Assembly: GCA_050745265.1 (NCBI GenBank)
Contig: JBOGKE010000106.1
Span: 1-64,000, forward strand
Reading direction: 5' to 3'
Length of the DNA stretch: 64,000 bases
Origin: RH2-MAG17b sp050745265
GTDB lineage: Bacteria > Acidobacteriota > Terriglobia > UBA7540
A program made the translations under genes and the position numbers. The first letter of the stretch is position 1; every line of letters starts with the position of its first letter. A model generated the notes under the pieces. It did not search any database. It was not told the DNA's origin and was given only the letters and a program-made list of their open reading frames with translations. Positions 1 through 8,353 of this stretch are shown here, one piece after another.

Positions 1-207
1 GACACTGTGTTGTGGTATCGTGACCCAAGTAAAAGCCTCCTTTGGCGCTTCAAACATCGTCATCTCAACGTGTTTGTACCATAGGAGGCTTTCTTTGTCT
101 CCAAAATCATGAATTATGCGGGCTAGATGGATCTATTGGTGAAATCTGTGCGGCTGCTCTGCTTTGCAGTTCTCATTCTCGATCCGTGCTGTTTACTTTT
201 CGGTGTT
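1..207. other. No gene recognised at left edge
   Basis: I see no convincing gene here. A plus-strand reading through this stretch and over the next gene is arginine-rich and lacks a ribosome binding site. The segment is interior to the element that ends at the tRNA-Ala gene. Confidence 0.4.
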
Positions 208-1104
208 TCAGTCACGGGGCTCGGTCAGGGCAGTGGCTTTATCATCATAGAAGGCCACCCTAGCAGTTCCGCTCTGAGGGATCGTTATCACCTCGATAGG
301 AAATGCAACATGGGGTGGGTCGTCTTCCGTCTCAAGTCGAATGATCGCGCCAGCGGTCCGAATAGCCTCGTGCACGGTGAGCGCCTTACCAGCGATGATC
401 TTCGGAAGCTCTCGTGGGATCAGGGCCATGAGCCTTCTATGGGCCTCGCTCTTGGGGTCGGAATAGTCCCGCACGGAATCGAACTCTCCAAAAACGGCGA
501 GGTCTCTATCAACAGGGGTGCCATCCGCCGGATGTATGATCGTTTGAATCGGCCCGACCAATTGCCAATGGTTCCAATCGATCTTGTACTGAACCTGCAG
601 AACCTCGGGAATCTGGGAAGCATATCCGACCACCACAAATTGAACGAGATTCGTCACGTTCGTGGACTCGTCTTTTGGGGGCCGCGGGTTGTAGAACGCA
701 GGCACGCCAAGTTGAGCGAAGTCCCTATGACTTTCGTCTTTTATGACTTGAAAAAGTCCAGCTATGGAAACATTCCGGGGGAGTTTCTGTTCGGTACGTC
801 GCAACCACGTAGGAAAATCAAACAACGAGACATCGCCAGCAGCGGAAGGGTGAGTCAGACCCTCCAGTCCAATGTCAGCGACGGCGAAGCGCCTCCGTAC
901 AAGAAACGCCTTCCTCTTGACTCCGTGCAAACTAAAAGAACTGCCGTTAAACAGGAGTGTCGTTTCCCTAGTATCAATCGCGGTCACGATGGCCGTGGGT
1001 ACAACAACGACAACGCATGTCGTGGCGGCAGTCCTAATTGCCGCCGCCGTAAGGAGCACACATATTACTGCTGCAACGACTTGACATTTTGAGTCGCTTG
1101 GCAT
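208..1104 (-). CDS. Exported or membrane-anchored hypothetical protein, 298 aa
   Basis: I do not recognise the family. Residues about 8-45 form one long hydrophobic stretch (VVAAVICVLLTAAAIRTAA and following valines), which reads as an uncleaved signal anchor; the remaining 250 residues are a soluble, mixed alpha/beta-looking domain with segments such as VQFVVVGYASQIPEV and VQYKIDWNHWQLVGPI. There is no obvious catalytic motif. The minus-strand reading was preferred because the overlapping plus-strand reading is rich in Arg and Gly and lacks such alternating hydrophobic segments. It lies on the integrated element upstream of the integrase and is probably cargo. Function unknown. Confidence 0.6.
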   Translation of the reverse strand: MPSDSKCQVVAAVICVLLTAAAIRTAATTCVVVVVPTAIVTAIDTRETTLLFNGSSFSLHGVKRKAFLVRRRFAVADIGLEGLTHPSAAGDVSLFDFPTWLRRTEQKLPRNVSIAGLFQVIKDESHRDFAQLGVPAFYNPRPPKDESTNVTNLVQFVVVGYASQIPEVLQVQYKIDWNHWQLVGPIQTIIHPADGTPVDRDLAVFGEFDSVRDYSDPKSEAHRRLMALIPRELPKIIAGKALTVHEAIRTAGAIIRLETEDDPPHVAFPIEVITIPQSGTARVAFYDDKATALTEPRD

Positions 1105-1271
1105 CTTCTTGCCACGTTCCGCACGGATTATACCCTACGGGATTCAGTCATCCGTGAGGACTTTCATAAGCACATTCAGATTGATACCGCCCCTTGGAAC
1201 CCCTGCGCGGAAATAAAGTGCCGCCCCTGCCCAATTGTGAACACTGGCGGATTCACATCCCCGCGGCACCT

Positions 1272-2450
1272 CTACTGAATCGCCTTTCTCCCGCGAGGGG
1301 TTCTGACGATGAGTTCCCTTTGAATCAAATACGGCTCGACCATATCCACGAGCGTCTCCACGCTTTCATCCAGTGAGGCGGCGAGTGCCTCTACGCCGGC
1401 CGGACCGCCTTTGTACAGCCGTTTAAGCACATCTAGATAACGACGGTCCAGATCATCCAAACCGTCCGCGTCGATGCCCTCAAGCTCCAACGTTGCCTCG
1501 ACAACCTCTGTGTTCACCTCGCCGCCGGCATGGACCAATGCGTAATCCCGCACCCGTTGCAACAAGCGGTTAGCGACTCTGGGTGTACACCTAGACCGCT
1601 TGGCAATCTGCAGCGTATCCGGTTCGGCTAGTTGCATTCGCAGGATTCCAGCGGACCGTTGCACAATCCGCGCTAGTTCCTCCGCTGAATAATACTCGAC
1701 CCGGCAGATCATTCCGAACCGGTCGCGCAATGGTGCAGATAACGCCCCTGCATGAGTCGTAGCGGCGAGAAGGGTAAACTTTGGGAGGTCAAATCGAAAA
1801 GTCTGCTTGCCGTCTTCCAGGTCCAGCATCCGGTCAATAGTAAAGTCCTCCATCACCGGATACAGAAATTCTTGTAGCGGCGCCGAGAGCCTGTGAATCT
1901 CGTCAATAAACAGCATCTCGCCGCGGTGCAGGCCGCCGACGAGGTGCCACATCTCCTCCCGGTCCCTCACGGCCGGGGCGGATGCGCTAACCAACTTCTC
2001 CCCCATCTCATTTGCGATGACGCCCGCAATCGTTGTCTTGCCAAGCCCCGGGCCGCCGTGAAACAGGATGTGCGGTAGGGATTCATTCCGTTCCTGTGCC
2101 GCCCGGATGGCGATCCGTAGGCGGCGCACCATTTGTGGTTGGCCTACATATTCGTCCAGGGTCTGAGGGCGCAGTGAACCATCCATGTCAGACCGAATGA
2201 CAATGCGTGCATCCCGGTATTCCTTTAGGAAACGTGAGACCTCTTCCGAGGAGGGTCTTCCCGGAGTGTCCTTCCAAGACAGGCCAAACCTGGCGCCGTC
2301 CATCACTTCAACCGAGAACTGCGCAGCCGGGAACCGGGTATTCAAGGCGCGAAGTACAGCGGCCGCCGGATCTTGCGGTGGGTCGGCTTCCGGGCGGGAT
2401 GCCGCCGTTTGGCAGTTCTTGGCGCCCAGCAAGCGGCGTATGAGGTTCAT
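1272..2450 (-). CDS. RuvB-like Holliday-junction AAA+ ATPase with extra N-terminal domain
   Basis: The protein (392 aa) carries the RuvB core: Walker A GGPGLGKTT near residues 132-140, Walker B LFIDEIH near 180-186, sensor and arginine-finger region AATTHAGALSAPLRDRFG, and the C-terminal winged helix ending EPYLIQRELIVRTPRGRKA. RuvB drives branch migration of Holliday junctions with RuvA. Typical RuvB is about 340 aa; here roughly 90 extra residues precede the conserved PQTLDEYVGQ start of the core. The ATG at 2450 is chosen because AGAGGGG sits six bases upstream; an upstream in-frame start would add 19 residues. No ruvA or ruvC lies nearby, so this is probably an element-borne paralogue serving recombination of the element rather than the housekeeping copy. 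Confidence 0.85.
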   Translation of the reverse strand: MNLIRRLLGAKNCQTAASRPEADPPQDPAAAVLRALNTRFPAAQFSVEVMDGARFGLSWKDTPGRPSSEEVSRFLKEYRDARIVIRSDMDGSLRPQTLDEYVGQPQMVRRLRIAIRAAQERNESLPHILFHGGPGLGKTTIAGVIANEMGEKLVSASAPAVRDREEMWHLVGGLHRGEMLFIDEIHRLSAPLQEFLYPVMEDFTIDRMLDLEDGKQTFRFDLPKFTLLAATTHAGALSAPLRDRFGMICRVEYYSAEELARIVQRSAGILRMQLAEPDTLQIAKRSRCTPRVANRLLQRVRDYALVHAGGEVNTEVVEATLELEGIDADGLDDLDRRYLDVLKRLYKGGPAGVEALAASLDESVETLVDMVEPYLIQRELIVRTPRGRKAIQ

Positions 2451-2915
2451 TTGATACCCCTCTTTTATTGCCCGCGCGATGATAGCACCCGGCAGATCGG
2501 GGAACAAGCGCCCTCTTCACCCTCAGCAAACCCGCCCGCGAACCGGACCCCTTGTGTATGCGGCCACCCCTCACCCCCCACCCCCGGCATCGGCCGCAAA
2601 ATTCATCCCCCCGGAGTCTGCGCGGTGTAACGGTTGTGGCTGCCCGGGCGAGAATCCTTGATTGAATGCACCCCGCATCCCGCACCCCGGCAACCTTTCC
2701 ACCCGTGATAAGTCCCGCATGTTACGTTCACCGCTTATTCACACCTTCAAACCACAACCGTAAGTAATCCAGAATCAATCGCCTGGACAGGTATTAAGAG
2801 GGCGCGCGTGATGTCCCATCACATCGTCATGCGGGAATTGGCGGCGGTATCCGGCGGTTCAAAGGGGGTGCAACCCCCTTCACACCGCAAAAAACCGCGA
2901 TGGCTCAAAAAGAGT
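2451..2915. other. Non-coding region with a stem-loop
   Basis: No convincing gene. A perfect 8-bp stem with a 3-nt loop (AAGGGGGT/ACCCCCTT, 2862-2880) lies about 35 bp before the promoter of the regulator-integrase operon; it lacks a following T-run, so it is not clearly a terminator. Confidence 0.4.
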
Positions 2916-2952
2916 TTGACAACTGCCTGAGAGTGTGTTACCGTTGGTAACA
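2916..2952 (+). promoter_or_regulatory. Promoter and palindromic operator of the XRE-integrase operon
   Basis: A perfect -35 box TTGACA (2916-2921) precedes a 7-bp-arm perfect palindrome, TGTTACC-GTT-GGTAACA (2936-2952), whose last base is the A of the regulator's start codon. The expected -10 position falls inside the palindrome, with only a weak TACCGT there. A binder would block both promoter and start codon, which suggests autoregulation by the XRE protein. The -35 and palindrome are seen directly; the repression model is inferred. Confidence 0.55.
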
Positions 2953-3146
2953 TGAACACCAAGCAATTCAAACGACTCAGAAAGCGGATGAGACTGACAC
3001 AGGCCGAGCTTGCCCGCGAACTATCCGTTTCCCGCGCCGCGGTATCGCGCTGGGAAAGCGGCAAGCGGAATATTGATAACGTGCTCGCGTTCGCGCTGGC
3101 GTGCCTGGCCGAGAAAAGGAGAATGAATCATGGCAGGGGCAAGTAA
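2952..3146 (+). CDS. Small XRE-family helix-turn-helix regulator, 64 aa
   Basis: The protein is almost only a Cro/C1-type helix-turn-helix: QAELARELSVSRAAVSRWESG (about residues 18-38) is the classical motif, with the recognition helix SRAAVSRW. Such small regulators control excision or integrase expression in mobile elements. Its stop overlaps the start of the integrase (3130) by 17 bp, so the two are one translationally coupled operon. A palindrome covering the promoter and start codon is the probable self-binding site. No Shine-Dalgarno sequence precedes the ATG, so a leaderless transcript is possible. Confidence 0.85.
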   Translation: MNTKQFKRLRKRMRLTQAELARELSVSRAAVSRWESGKRNIDNVLAFALACLAEKRRMNHGRGK

Positions 3147-4284
3147 AGGCCATCTATGGCCGAGGGGCAACACCTTTTATGCCATCTGGTATCGCAACGG
3201 ACACCGATTCTGCGAGAACACGCATAAATCCGACAGGGCGGAAGCGCAGGCGGAAATGGAACTGATGATAGCAAACTGTGAGGCGGGCAGTTTCGCCAAG
3301 CCGGACAAGACCCCGCCGACTCTCATTGCGATGCTGAACGAGGCACTCCGCATGTACAAGCGGAAAGAGCGGAAGCGTCTTGAGCACGTCGAACGTCACG
3401 CCAAGCGGCTGCGGAAGGGCTTTCCGGGGCGCCGCGCGGACGAAATCACGGCCGACCATATCAACGACTACATTGAGGCGCGGTTAGAAGACGAGGCGGC
3501 AAATGCGACCATCAACCGCGAATTGGCTTTCCTGCGGTTCGCCTACAAGCTCGCCGGCAAGACAAAAAAGCTCAAGGCTGAGGCGATCCCGCACATTGAA
3601 ATGCTGCCCGAGAACAACCGGCGCACGGGCTTCTTTGAACAGGAGGACCATGAAGCCCTGCTGAAAGAGCTGCCGGAGTATGTCAAGGGAGTGCTCACGC
3701 TCGGCTACTGGACCGGAATGCGGAAGGCGGAAATGCTGGGCCTGCGATGGGAGCAGGTGGATATATTCAACCGGCTTATGTTCCTTGAGCGCACCAAGAA
3801 CGGCGAAGATGGCACCCTGCCGCTCAATGATGAGCTATTCGCCATGATGACCGAGCAGGCGAAGTGGCGCATGGATGCTTGCCCGTTTGTGTTTCACCGC
3901 TTCGGGGAGCCGATTAAATCCTTCAGCAAGGCGTGGCACACGGCCTGCGAGAAAGCCGGATGTGCCGGAAAACTCGTTCACGATATCCGGCGCACGGGGG
4001 TACGGAATCTGGTACGCGCGGGCGTGCCTCAGTCGGTTGCCATGAAGATCAGCGGCCACAAAGATCCCCGCATATTTGAACGCTACAATATCACGGACAC
4101 CCGCGACATCGCGGAAGCCATGCGGAAGGTGAGCAAATACGAGCAGGAAAAGCGGCTTGCACGGGCGCAAAGAGTGCTGGACGTGGGACTTTGTGCAGAT
4201 GGTCAGCGCGCCGACGTTCACACTTCATTCACAAGTGCCGATTCTGAGGGCGAAACGCCCTCTTTGCCAGAGCGGGTTGCATAG
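3130..4284 (+). CDS. Tyrosine recombinase (phage-type integrase)
   Basis: Site-specific integrase of 384 aa. The catalytic set is visible: Arg198 in GYWTGMRKAEMLGLRW, His284 and Arg287 in VHDIRRTG, His310 in ISGHKDPR and the nucleophile Tyr319 in IFERYN. The N-terminal arm-binding/SAM-like region covers about residues 1-150, with HINDYIEARL. The start is supported by AAAGGAG eight bases upstream. It overlaps the XRE regulator and ends 28 bp from the 3' end of tRNA-Ala(GGC), the usual layout of an integrase at its tRNA attachment site. The last 40 residues after the catalytic Tyr are variable and may be cut or extended by recombination at the junction. Confidence 0.95.
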   Translation: MAGASKGHLWPRGNTFYAIWYRNGHRFCENTHKSDRAEAQAEMELMIANCEAGSFAKPDKTPPTLIAMLNEALRMYKRKERKRLEHVERHAKRLRKGFPGRRADEITADHINDYIEARLEDEAANATINRELAFLRFAYKLAGKTKKLKAEAIPHIEMLPENNRRTGFFEQEDHEALLKELPEYVKGVLTLGYWTGMRKAEMLGLRWEQVDIFNRLMFLERTKNGEDGTLPLNDELFAMMTEQAKWRMDACPFVFHRFGEPIKSFSKAWHTACEKAGCAGKLVHDIRRTGVRNLVRAGVPQSVAMKISGHKDPRIFERYNITDTRDIAEAMRKVSKYEQEKRLARAQRVLDVGLCADGQRADVHTSFTSADSEGETPSLPERVA

Positions 4285-4312
4285 GCTGAGGTTTGTTTTC
4301 AACTACTTAGAT

Positions 4313-4345
4313 TGGTGGACCTGGAGGGGTTCGAACCCTCGACCT
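4313..4345. other. Predicted attachment site core (3' end of tRNA-Ala)
   Basis: The integrase ends 28 bp from the tRNA 3' end, and the T-arm plus acceptor strand is the usual crossover region. The tRNA is intact, so the element brings or restores this segment. No second copy of the 3' end is visible between 1 and 2950, so the other attachment site should lie left of the window. Confidence 0.55.
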
Positions 4346-4388
4346 CATGACTGCCAGTCATGCGCGCTCCCAACTGCGCCACAGGCCC
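4313..4388 (-). tRNA. tRNA-Ala (anticodon GGC)
   Basis: A complete cloverleaf reads on the minus strand: 5' GGGCCTG pairs with CAGGTCC in the acceptor stem, the D-arm contains GTTGGGAGCGC, the anticodon stem is CATGA/TCATG with loop CTGGCAG (anticodon GGC, reads GCC), and the T-arm is GAGGGTTCGAACCCCTC. The 3' CCA is encoded (4313-4315). Length is 76 nt. Its 3' end faces the integrase gene. Confidence 0.97.
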
Positions 4389-4426
4389 ACATCGTCGTCG
4401 AGCGGCAATCGAGCTTTCTTCACTCG

Positions 4427-4455
4427 TTTGTAGCATGGCCGTTTCGAGCTGTCAA
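4427..4455 (-). promoter_or_regulatory. Promoter of tRNA-Ala
   Basis: On the minus strand TTGACA (4455-4450) is separated by exactly 17 bp from TACAAA (4432-4427). Transcription would begin about 30 nt before the mature tRNA 5' end at 4388. The rest of 4389-4723 holds no recognisable gene. Confidence 0.7.
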
Positions 4456-4723
4456 CGCGCGCGCGATGCGGAGCCGTGCCGAGGGTGACAGCTTACTGCG
4501 ATCAAGACGACATCTGAGATCGCTTCGCTCGCGACGCCCGCGGAAGCTGCAGCGAACGCACTGCGGAGGATGAGGTCTCCGCCTGGGCTGAACTGTCGTG
4601 CTGGCGATGCGCTACCACGCGCACCACGAAACGCGCGGCGACACGGCAAACTCAAGAGAGCGGCGCCGCACCCCTGATTGTCCTAACGACGAACGGCCAA
4701 GCGCATGCATGGCCCCCACGATC

Positions 4724-7150
4724 TCACATTTTGAACCAGTACTTCGTTTGCAGCGCCCAACGTGATCGCGGATAGCTGCGGTGCAGCAAGTCGAACGCGG
4801 CCTTCGAGAGCGCTCCGGTTTGCTCATCATCGCAGCCGACGCGGGTGGCTTTCACGGCGAGCGCCAGCGCCTCGGGTGCGCGTGCGTCCGACGGATGCTC
4901 GTTCGCCCATGAAATCGCCTGCCGGGTCAGATAATCCGGCGCGGGGCTGTCGGCCGTAAGCTCTCGCCATTCGCTCGCCGCTTGGCGGCGTTCATTCGCG
5001 CTTAAAAACGCTGGCGGATTGACCTGTCGTCCCGGATAGATGGCCTGCAAAGGCGCGCCTAACTCGGGCCATTGCGGGGCGCGGGGGTAACCGGGGCCCG
5101 AATACCTGCTGGGCGGCGCACACACCGGCCCGAGCGTTCCCCACCAGTTGTCGCGGAAATCGTCGATCTGGTCAACCGGGGTCCAGCGCTCGGGCGTAGT
5201 GATGAAGGGGCGCAGACCGGGAAAGCGTAGAGCCGCCAAGGCGCCGATGAAGCGCCGCTCGTCAGCCGAACGCGCCGCATTGTATTCGCTGAGCGTCGCC
5301 TTTAGTTCGGGGTGGAAATCGATCACAACCCGCGTGAGCGATTTAGCAATTGCGTCATCCCCGAGCAGCGCCGCGCGAGTCCAGGCCGCAACGCCAATTT
5401 CCTCGCGCAGGTTGTCGGGAACGGCTCGGTCGGAGGCAGCCTGCGCGAGGACCGAAACGGGGAGAAAGCGGTTGAACACCGTGAGCGCATCGCCGTCGAG
5501 CATCGGCGCGTTCGGATCGAAGTTACCGTTGGGCACCCAGATGGGCTGCGGCATTTGCCGATTCGAGTTCGCGCTGGTGACGGTAGCGGCGACTCGCGGT
5601 GCGTTCTCGAACAGCTCTTCGCGCGTTCGCGCGAGCTCAAACCGGAGCGCAAGGAACAGATTGAGCGCCGAGGGCGGGGTCGGGCGGATTCGAGAGTTGG
5701 TCTCCAGACGCTGGATCTGCAAAGCCGCGAGTCGCGCGCGAGCTCTCGCTTGCTGTCCCGCGAGCACCATAAGCCGCAGCGTTTGGAAGGTCACGGACAG
5801 GTACGCTGGTGAAGCGGGTGGCACGGCGCGCGATGCGGTCATGAGCTCGCGGAGGTGCGGACTGTCAGGAGAAGCCTTCGTGAGCGCCGCGATGAGCCAG
5901 TCGAGAGATCGCGTGCGTTCCCATCGGTCGAGTGCATGATCGTAGGCTTCCGGCATGTTGAGGCGGAGAGTAAGAATCCAGTCAAGCGCATCGCTCGCCG
6001 CGCGCGCATCTCCCAGCGTCGCGTAGAGCTTCGGCTGGAGCGGCGGAGGGGTCTGCCAGCTATAGTTCTCGGTCACGATGGGCGAGAGGAGCTCGAAATC
6101 GATGGCGTTTTGAGCGAGATCGGGATCGCTCCGAGCGGCCGTGAGGAGGTTCGCGAGCTCGGCCAGGCGCGCTGCAGGGTGAAGCCGGAATTCCACGAAT
6201 CCGCGTAGCTCTTCAGCCGCATGATGGTACTTCGACTGGCGAGGATCGGCGAGCACCGATTTGAGTTGAGTCTCGCCTTGCGCAAGCGCCGAAAGGTCGG
6301 GATTAAGATGTCCAACCACAGCTTTGCGCACGAGGGCGCGAGCGACCAGATAAGGCGCGACGGTGCTCCACGGTGACGATTCGTCTTCGCCGATGGCACG
6401 AAATTCCGACGCAGCCTCGTCGTAATCGCCCGCGTAGAAATGAGCCGCCGCGATTTGGTACGCGCGGTCCGCCCGCGCGCTTGCTGGCGCGCTCGCCCGC
6501 AGCGGTGCCGGAATCTCGCCCGGCCCGCCGCAGTTATCGAACACCATCGCTTGCGCTTGCAGCCAATTTTTGACTATCGGGCTCGACGCTCCGGATTGCG
6601 CGTTCCGCGCGTTCAACGTGGTCAACGCCGCGTGGAATGCCTCCTCGGGGCAGTTGAGAATGTTGGAGTAAAGCACCGTGCCGTTCGCGTGAAGCGTGAT
6701 TTCGCGGTAGATGCCTGGCGTGGGAGGGAGCTGCGGGGCGTACGGGCTCGGCGGTGTCCCGAAGTTTGCCATTGTGCCGCTCGCCTCACCCCATTGTACT
6801 TCCCAGTCCTGCTGCTGAGCCGCCGCAGGTGGCGGGACGGGCCGCGCGCTGCTCCCGGCGAACGACAAGTCGTCGCCGGTCCAGATCGCCTGCTCCTCGT
6901 TAGTCGATAAGGGATGGCCGTTGAGCTCGCGATAAGCGACCGCGAGATAAATGGTCGCGTAGGTGGGTTCGATCACGCCGAGATTTCCGCGATCATAGCC
7001 CATGATCGGAAGATCCGGATGGAGCGCATTGATGAAGATCGGCTCGGGCCAAAACGCGCCGGGGCTGCACGCGGGAGTGCGGCGAGCGAAATAAGCAGCC
7101 ATGCCGAGCGCGATAGAGGCAACCAAAGCGAAATTGATCGTGCGTTTCAT
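4724..7150 (-). CDS. Large exported hypothetical protein, 808 aa, alpha-helical repeats
   Basis: Exported protein of unknown function. It starts with a signal sequence (MKRTINFALVASIALGMAAYFA) followed by RRTPACSPGAFWPEP. The N-terminal 160 residues look globular (YATIYLAVAYRELNG). From about residue 215 the chain is a run of amphipathic helices (AYQIAAAHFYAGDYDEAASEFRAIGE, with alanine pairs) resembling TPR/Sel1-type repeats, with late segments such as YLTRQAISWANEHPSDARAPEALALAVKATRVGCDDEQTG. The ATG at 7150 is preferred over an upstream TTG because GGAGGGG immediately precedes it. It is followed 134 bp upstream on the same strand by a DUF3142-like lipoprotein; from memory, such pairs recur, which suggests a joint envelope role. 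Confidence 0.65.
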   Translation of the reverse strand: MKRTINFALVASIALGMAAYFARRTPACSPGAFWPEPIFINALHPDLPIMGYDRGNLGVIEPTYATIYLAVAYRELNGHPLSTNEEQAIWTGDDLSFAGSSARPVPPPAAAQQQDWEVQWGEASGTMANFGTPPSPYAPQLPPTPGIYREITLHANGTVLYSNILNCPEEAFHAALTTLNARNAQSGASSPIVKNWLQAQAMVFDNCGGPGEIPAPLRASAPASARADRAYQIAAAHFYAGDYDEAASEFRAIGEDESSPWSTVAPYLVARALVRKAVVGHLNPDLSALAQGETQLKSVLADPRQSKYHHAAEELRGFVEFRLHPAARLAELANLLTAARSDPDLAQNAIDFELLSPIVTENYSWQTPPPLQPKLYATLGDARAASDALDWILTLRLNMPEAYDHALDRWERTRSLDWLIAALTKASPDSPHLRELMTASRAVPPASPAYLSVTFQTLRLMVLAGQQARARARLAALQIQRLETNSRIRPTPPSALNLFLALRFELARTREELFENAPRVAATVTSANSNRQMPQPIWVPNGNFDPNAPMLDGDALTVFNRFLPVSVLAQAASDRAVPDNLREEIGVAAWTRAALLGDDAIAKSLTRVVIDFHPELKATLSEYNAARSADERRFIGALAALRFPGLRPFITTPERWTPVDQIDDFRDNWWGTLGPVCAPPSRYSGPGYPRAPQWPELGAPLQAIYPGRQVNPPAFLSANERRQAASEWRELTADSPAPDYLTRQAISWANEHPSDARAPEALALAVKATRVGCDDEQTGALSKAAFDLLHRSYPRSRWALQTKYWFKM

Positions 7151-7283
7151 GCTCCCCTCCAACAACTAAGGGTCCTCACCCGCCAGATTGGGCCTTGAGC
7201 GGTAGCCACGGTCCGTGCTTTCCTGAGGGTGGGCTTTTGTTCGGCGGAAGAGCCCACGGTCCATCAAACAGCGATTGAGGCGG

Positions 7284-8153
7284 CTACCACTTCTTGCCGG
7301 CCGGTGGAACAGCGAGTAGCGCGGAGTTGTTCTTTAACTCCGCGGCTTTTTTGCCCGACGACGGAACAGCCGGAGAGTTTCCAAATACCGGAAACTCTGC
7401 GCTACTCGCCTTTGTCCATCCCTCAGGGTTGAAGACATAAACGCGCCGCGCTGAAGGCAGGCGCGGTGCAAACTCATCGGTACTGATGCCCTCGCTTTTT
7501 CGGCAAAGCGGTTCAGCGAAATCGCCTCCCGACTGAAGCCGGAAGAGTATCGACCTGCCGTCCGCCCCCATGCGGAAGAGCATCGGCACGGCTTCGTCAA
7601 CCGGAAGGGCTGAAATCCAGTCGTCGCCTTCGCACCACGAAGCGAGCGCAGTGATCGAAAGCGGCATGGAAGCGGGCAGTCGCAGCCGCAATTCGGTAAG
7701 AAGGCTGTGGTAGAACGCGCGCTGGGAGACGGTGGCGTCGAAATCGATCTGCACGGCCTTTGCGCCCGGAAAACGGCCGAGCCGCGCAACCAGTGATGCC
7801 ACCGCTTTGTCGCGCGATGGCGTCGGCACAAAGCCGGGCGGCATCTCGATTCGCGCGCACGCCATGAGCCATGTGCCGGCTGGAACGCGGAGACTATTGG
7901 AGTTGCGGTCGACCGCCATTCCCCCCGCCCCAAAACGGATCGTCTCCACCAGGAACGATACGCCGGTGCTCCGCGGATTGATAAAGCTCAAATCGTTCGG
8001 GCGCTGCCACGCCCAAAGGATGACAGGCGGCGAGCCGGCGAAATCGTGCCCATGTTGGGCACGATCAGCGGCGTAGTGGGCCCGCGCAGTAGTGCAGCCC
8101 GATGCGGCTGCAAGCGCCGCGAGGAGTGGGGCAGCGAGAATTTCTCTTCTCAT
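7284..8153 (-). CDS. DUF3142-like lipoprotein
   Basis: Predicted lipoprotein (289 aa): a short hydrophobic leader ends in LAAASGC, a good lipobox with Cys at residue 20. The body carries ILWAWQRPNDLSFI, then the conserved-looking core VQIDFDATVSQRAFYHSLLTELRLRLP and SITALASWCEGDDW, typical of the DUF3142 family, which is related to TIM-barrel sugar-processing folds but has no assigned activity. The ATG at 8153 is tentative since GGAG abuts it. The last 40 residues are encoded inside a multi-hairpin repeat (7312-7409), giving the duplicated ends VPSSGKKA and VPPAGKKW; this tail is probably an insertion and not part of the domain. Confidence 0.7.
   Translation of the reverse strand: MRREILAAPLLAALAAASGCTTARAHYAADRAQHGHDFAGSPPVILWAWQRPNDLSFINPRSTGVSFLVETIRFGAGGMAVDRNSNSLRVPAGTWLMACARIEMPPGFVPTPSRDKAVASLVARLGRFPGAKAVQIDFDATVSQRAFYHSLLTELRLRLPASMPLSITALASWCEGDDWISALPVDEAVPMLFRMGADGRSILFRLQSGGDFAEPLCRKSEGISTDEFAPRLPSARRVYVFNPEGWTKASSAEFPVFGNSPAVPSSGKKAAELKNNSALLAVPPAGKKW
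7312..7409. repeat. Cloverleaf-like multi-hairpin repeat inside the 3' end of the DUF3142 gene
   Basis: Outer 11-bp perfect arms GCGAGTAGCGC (7312-7322) and GCGCTACTCGC (7399-7409) enclose three smaller hairpins: GCGGAGTT/AACTCCGC (7321-7343, 7-nt loop), CGGCT/AGCCG (7343-7372) and AGAGTTTCC/GGAAACTCT (7374-7398, 7-nt loop). It overlaps coding sequence. Confidence 0.75.
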
Positions 8154-8178
8154 CTCCAATGTGTTAGGCGGCGCTGTA

Positions 8179-8319
8179 TATCAGGGCACGACTTCAGTCG
8201 TGGCGCAAGTGATGCCGCTCAATTCCCGTCTTCGCCCCGCCCGGCGCGCCTGGTGCGGCGGGCGGGGCGAAAGATTCGTTGGCGCCGTTCATCGGCACGA
8301 CTGAAGTCGTGCCCTGATA
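8179..8319. repeat. Inverted pair of 24-bp REP-like palindromes
   Basis: Two 24-bp copies in perfect inversion, 8179-8202 and 8296-8319. Each is itself a hairpin (CACGACT-TC-AGTCGTG). Between them lies a GC-rich stem (TCGCCCCGCCC with GGGCGGGGCGA). The unit resembles a BIME or small MITE sitting between the lipoprotein and tricorn genes. Confidence 0.75.
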
Positions 8320-8353
8320 CGAGGCTGCCAATGACACCGCCCGAACCCGCTCA

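Noticed and set aside
127..1092. Long plus-strand open frame opposite the exported hypothetical gene
   Set aside because: Its translation is rich in Arg/Gly/Ser without domain-like segments, while the minus-strand reading has a membrane anchor and alternating hydrophobic strands.
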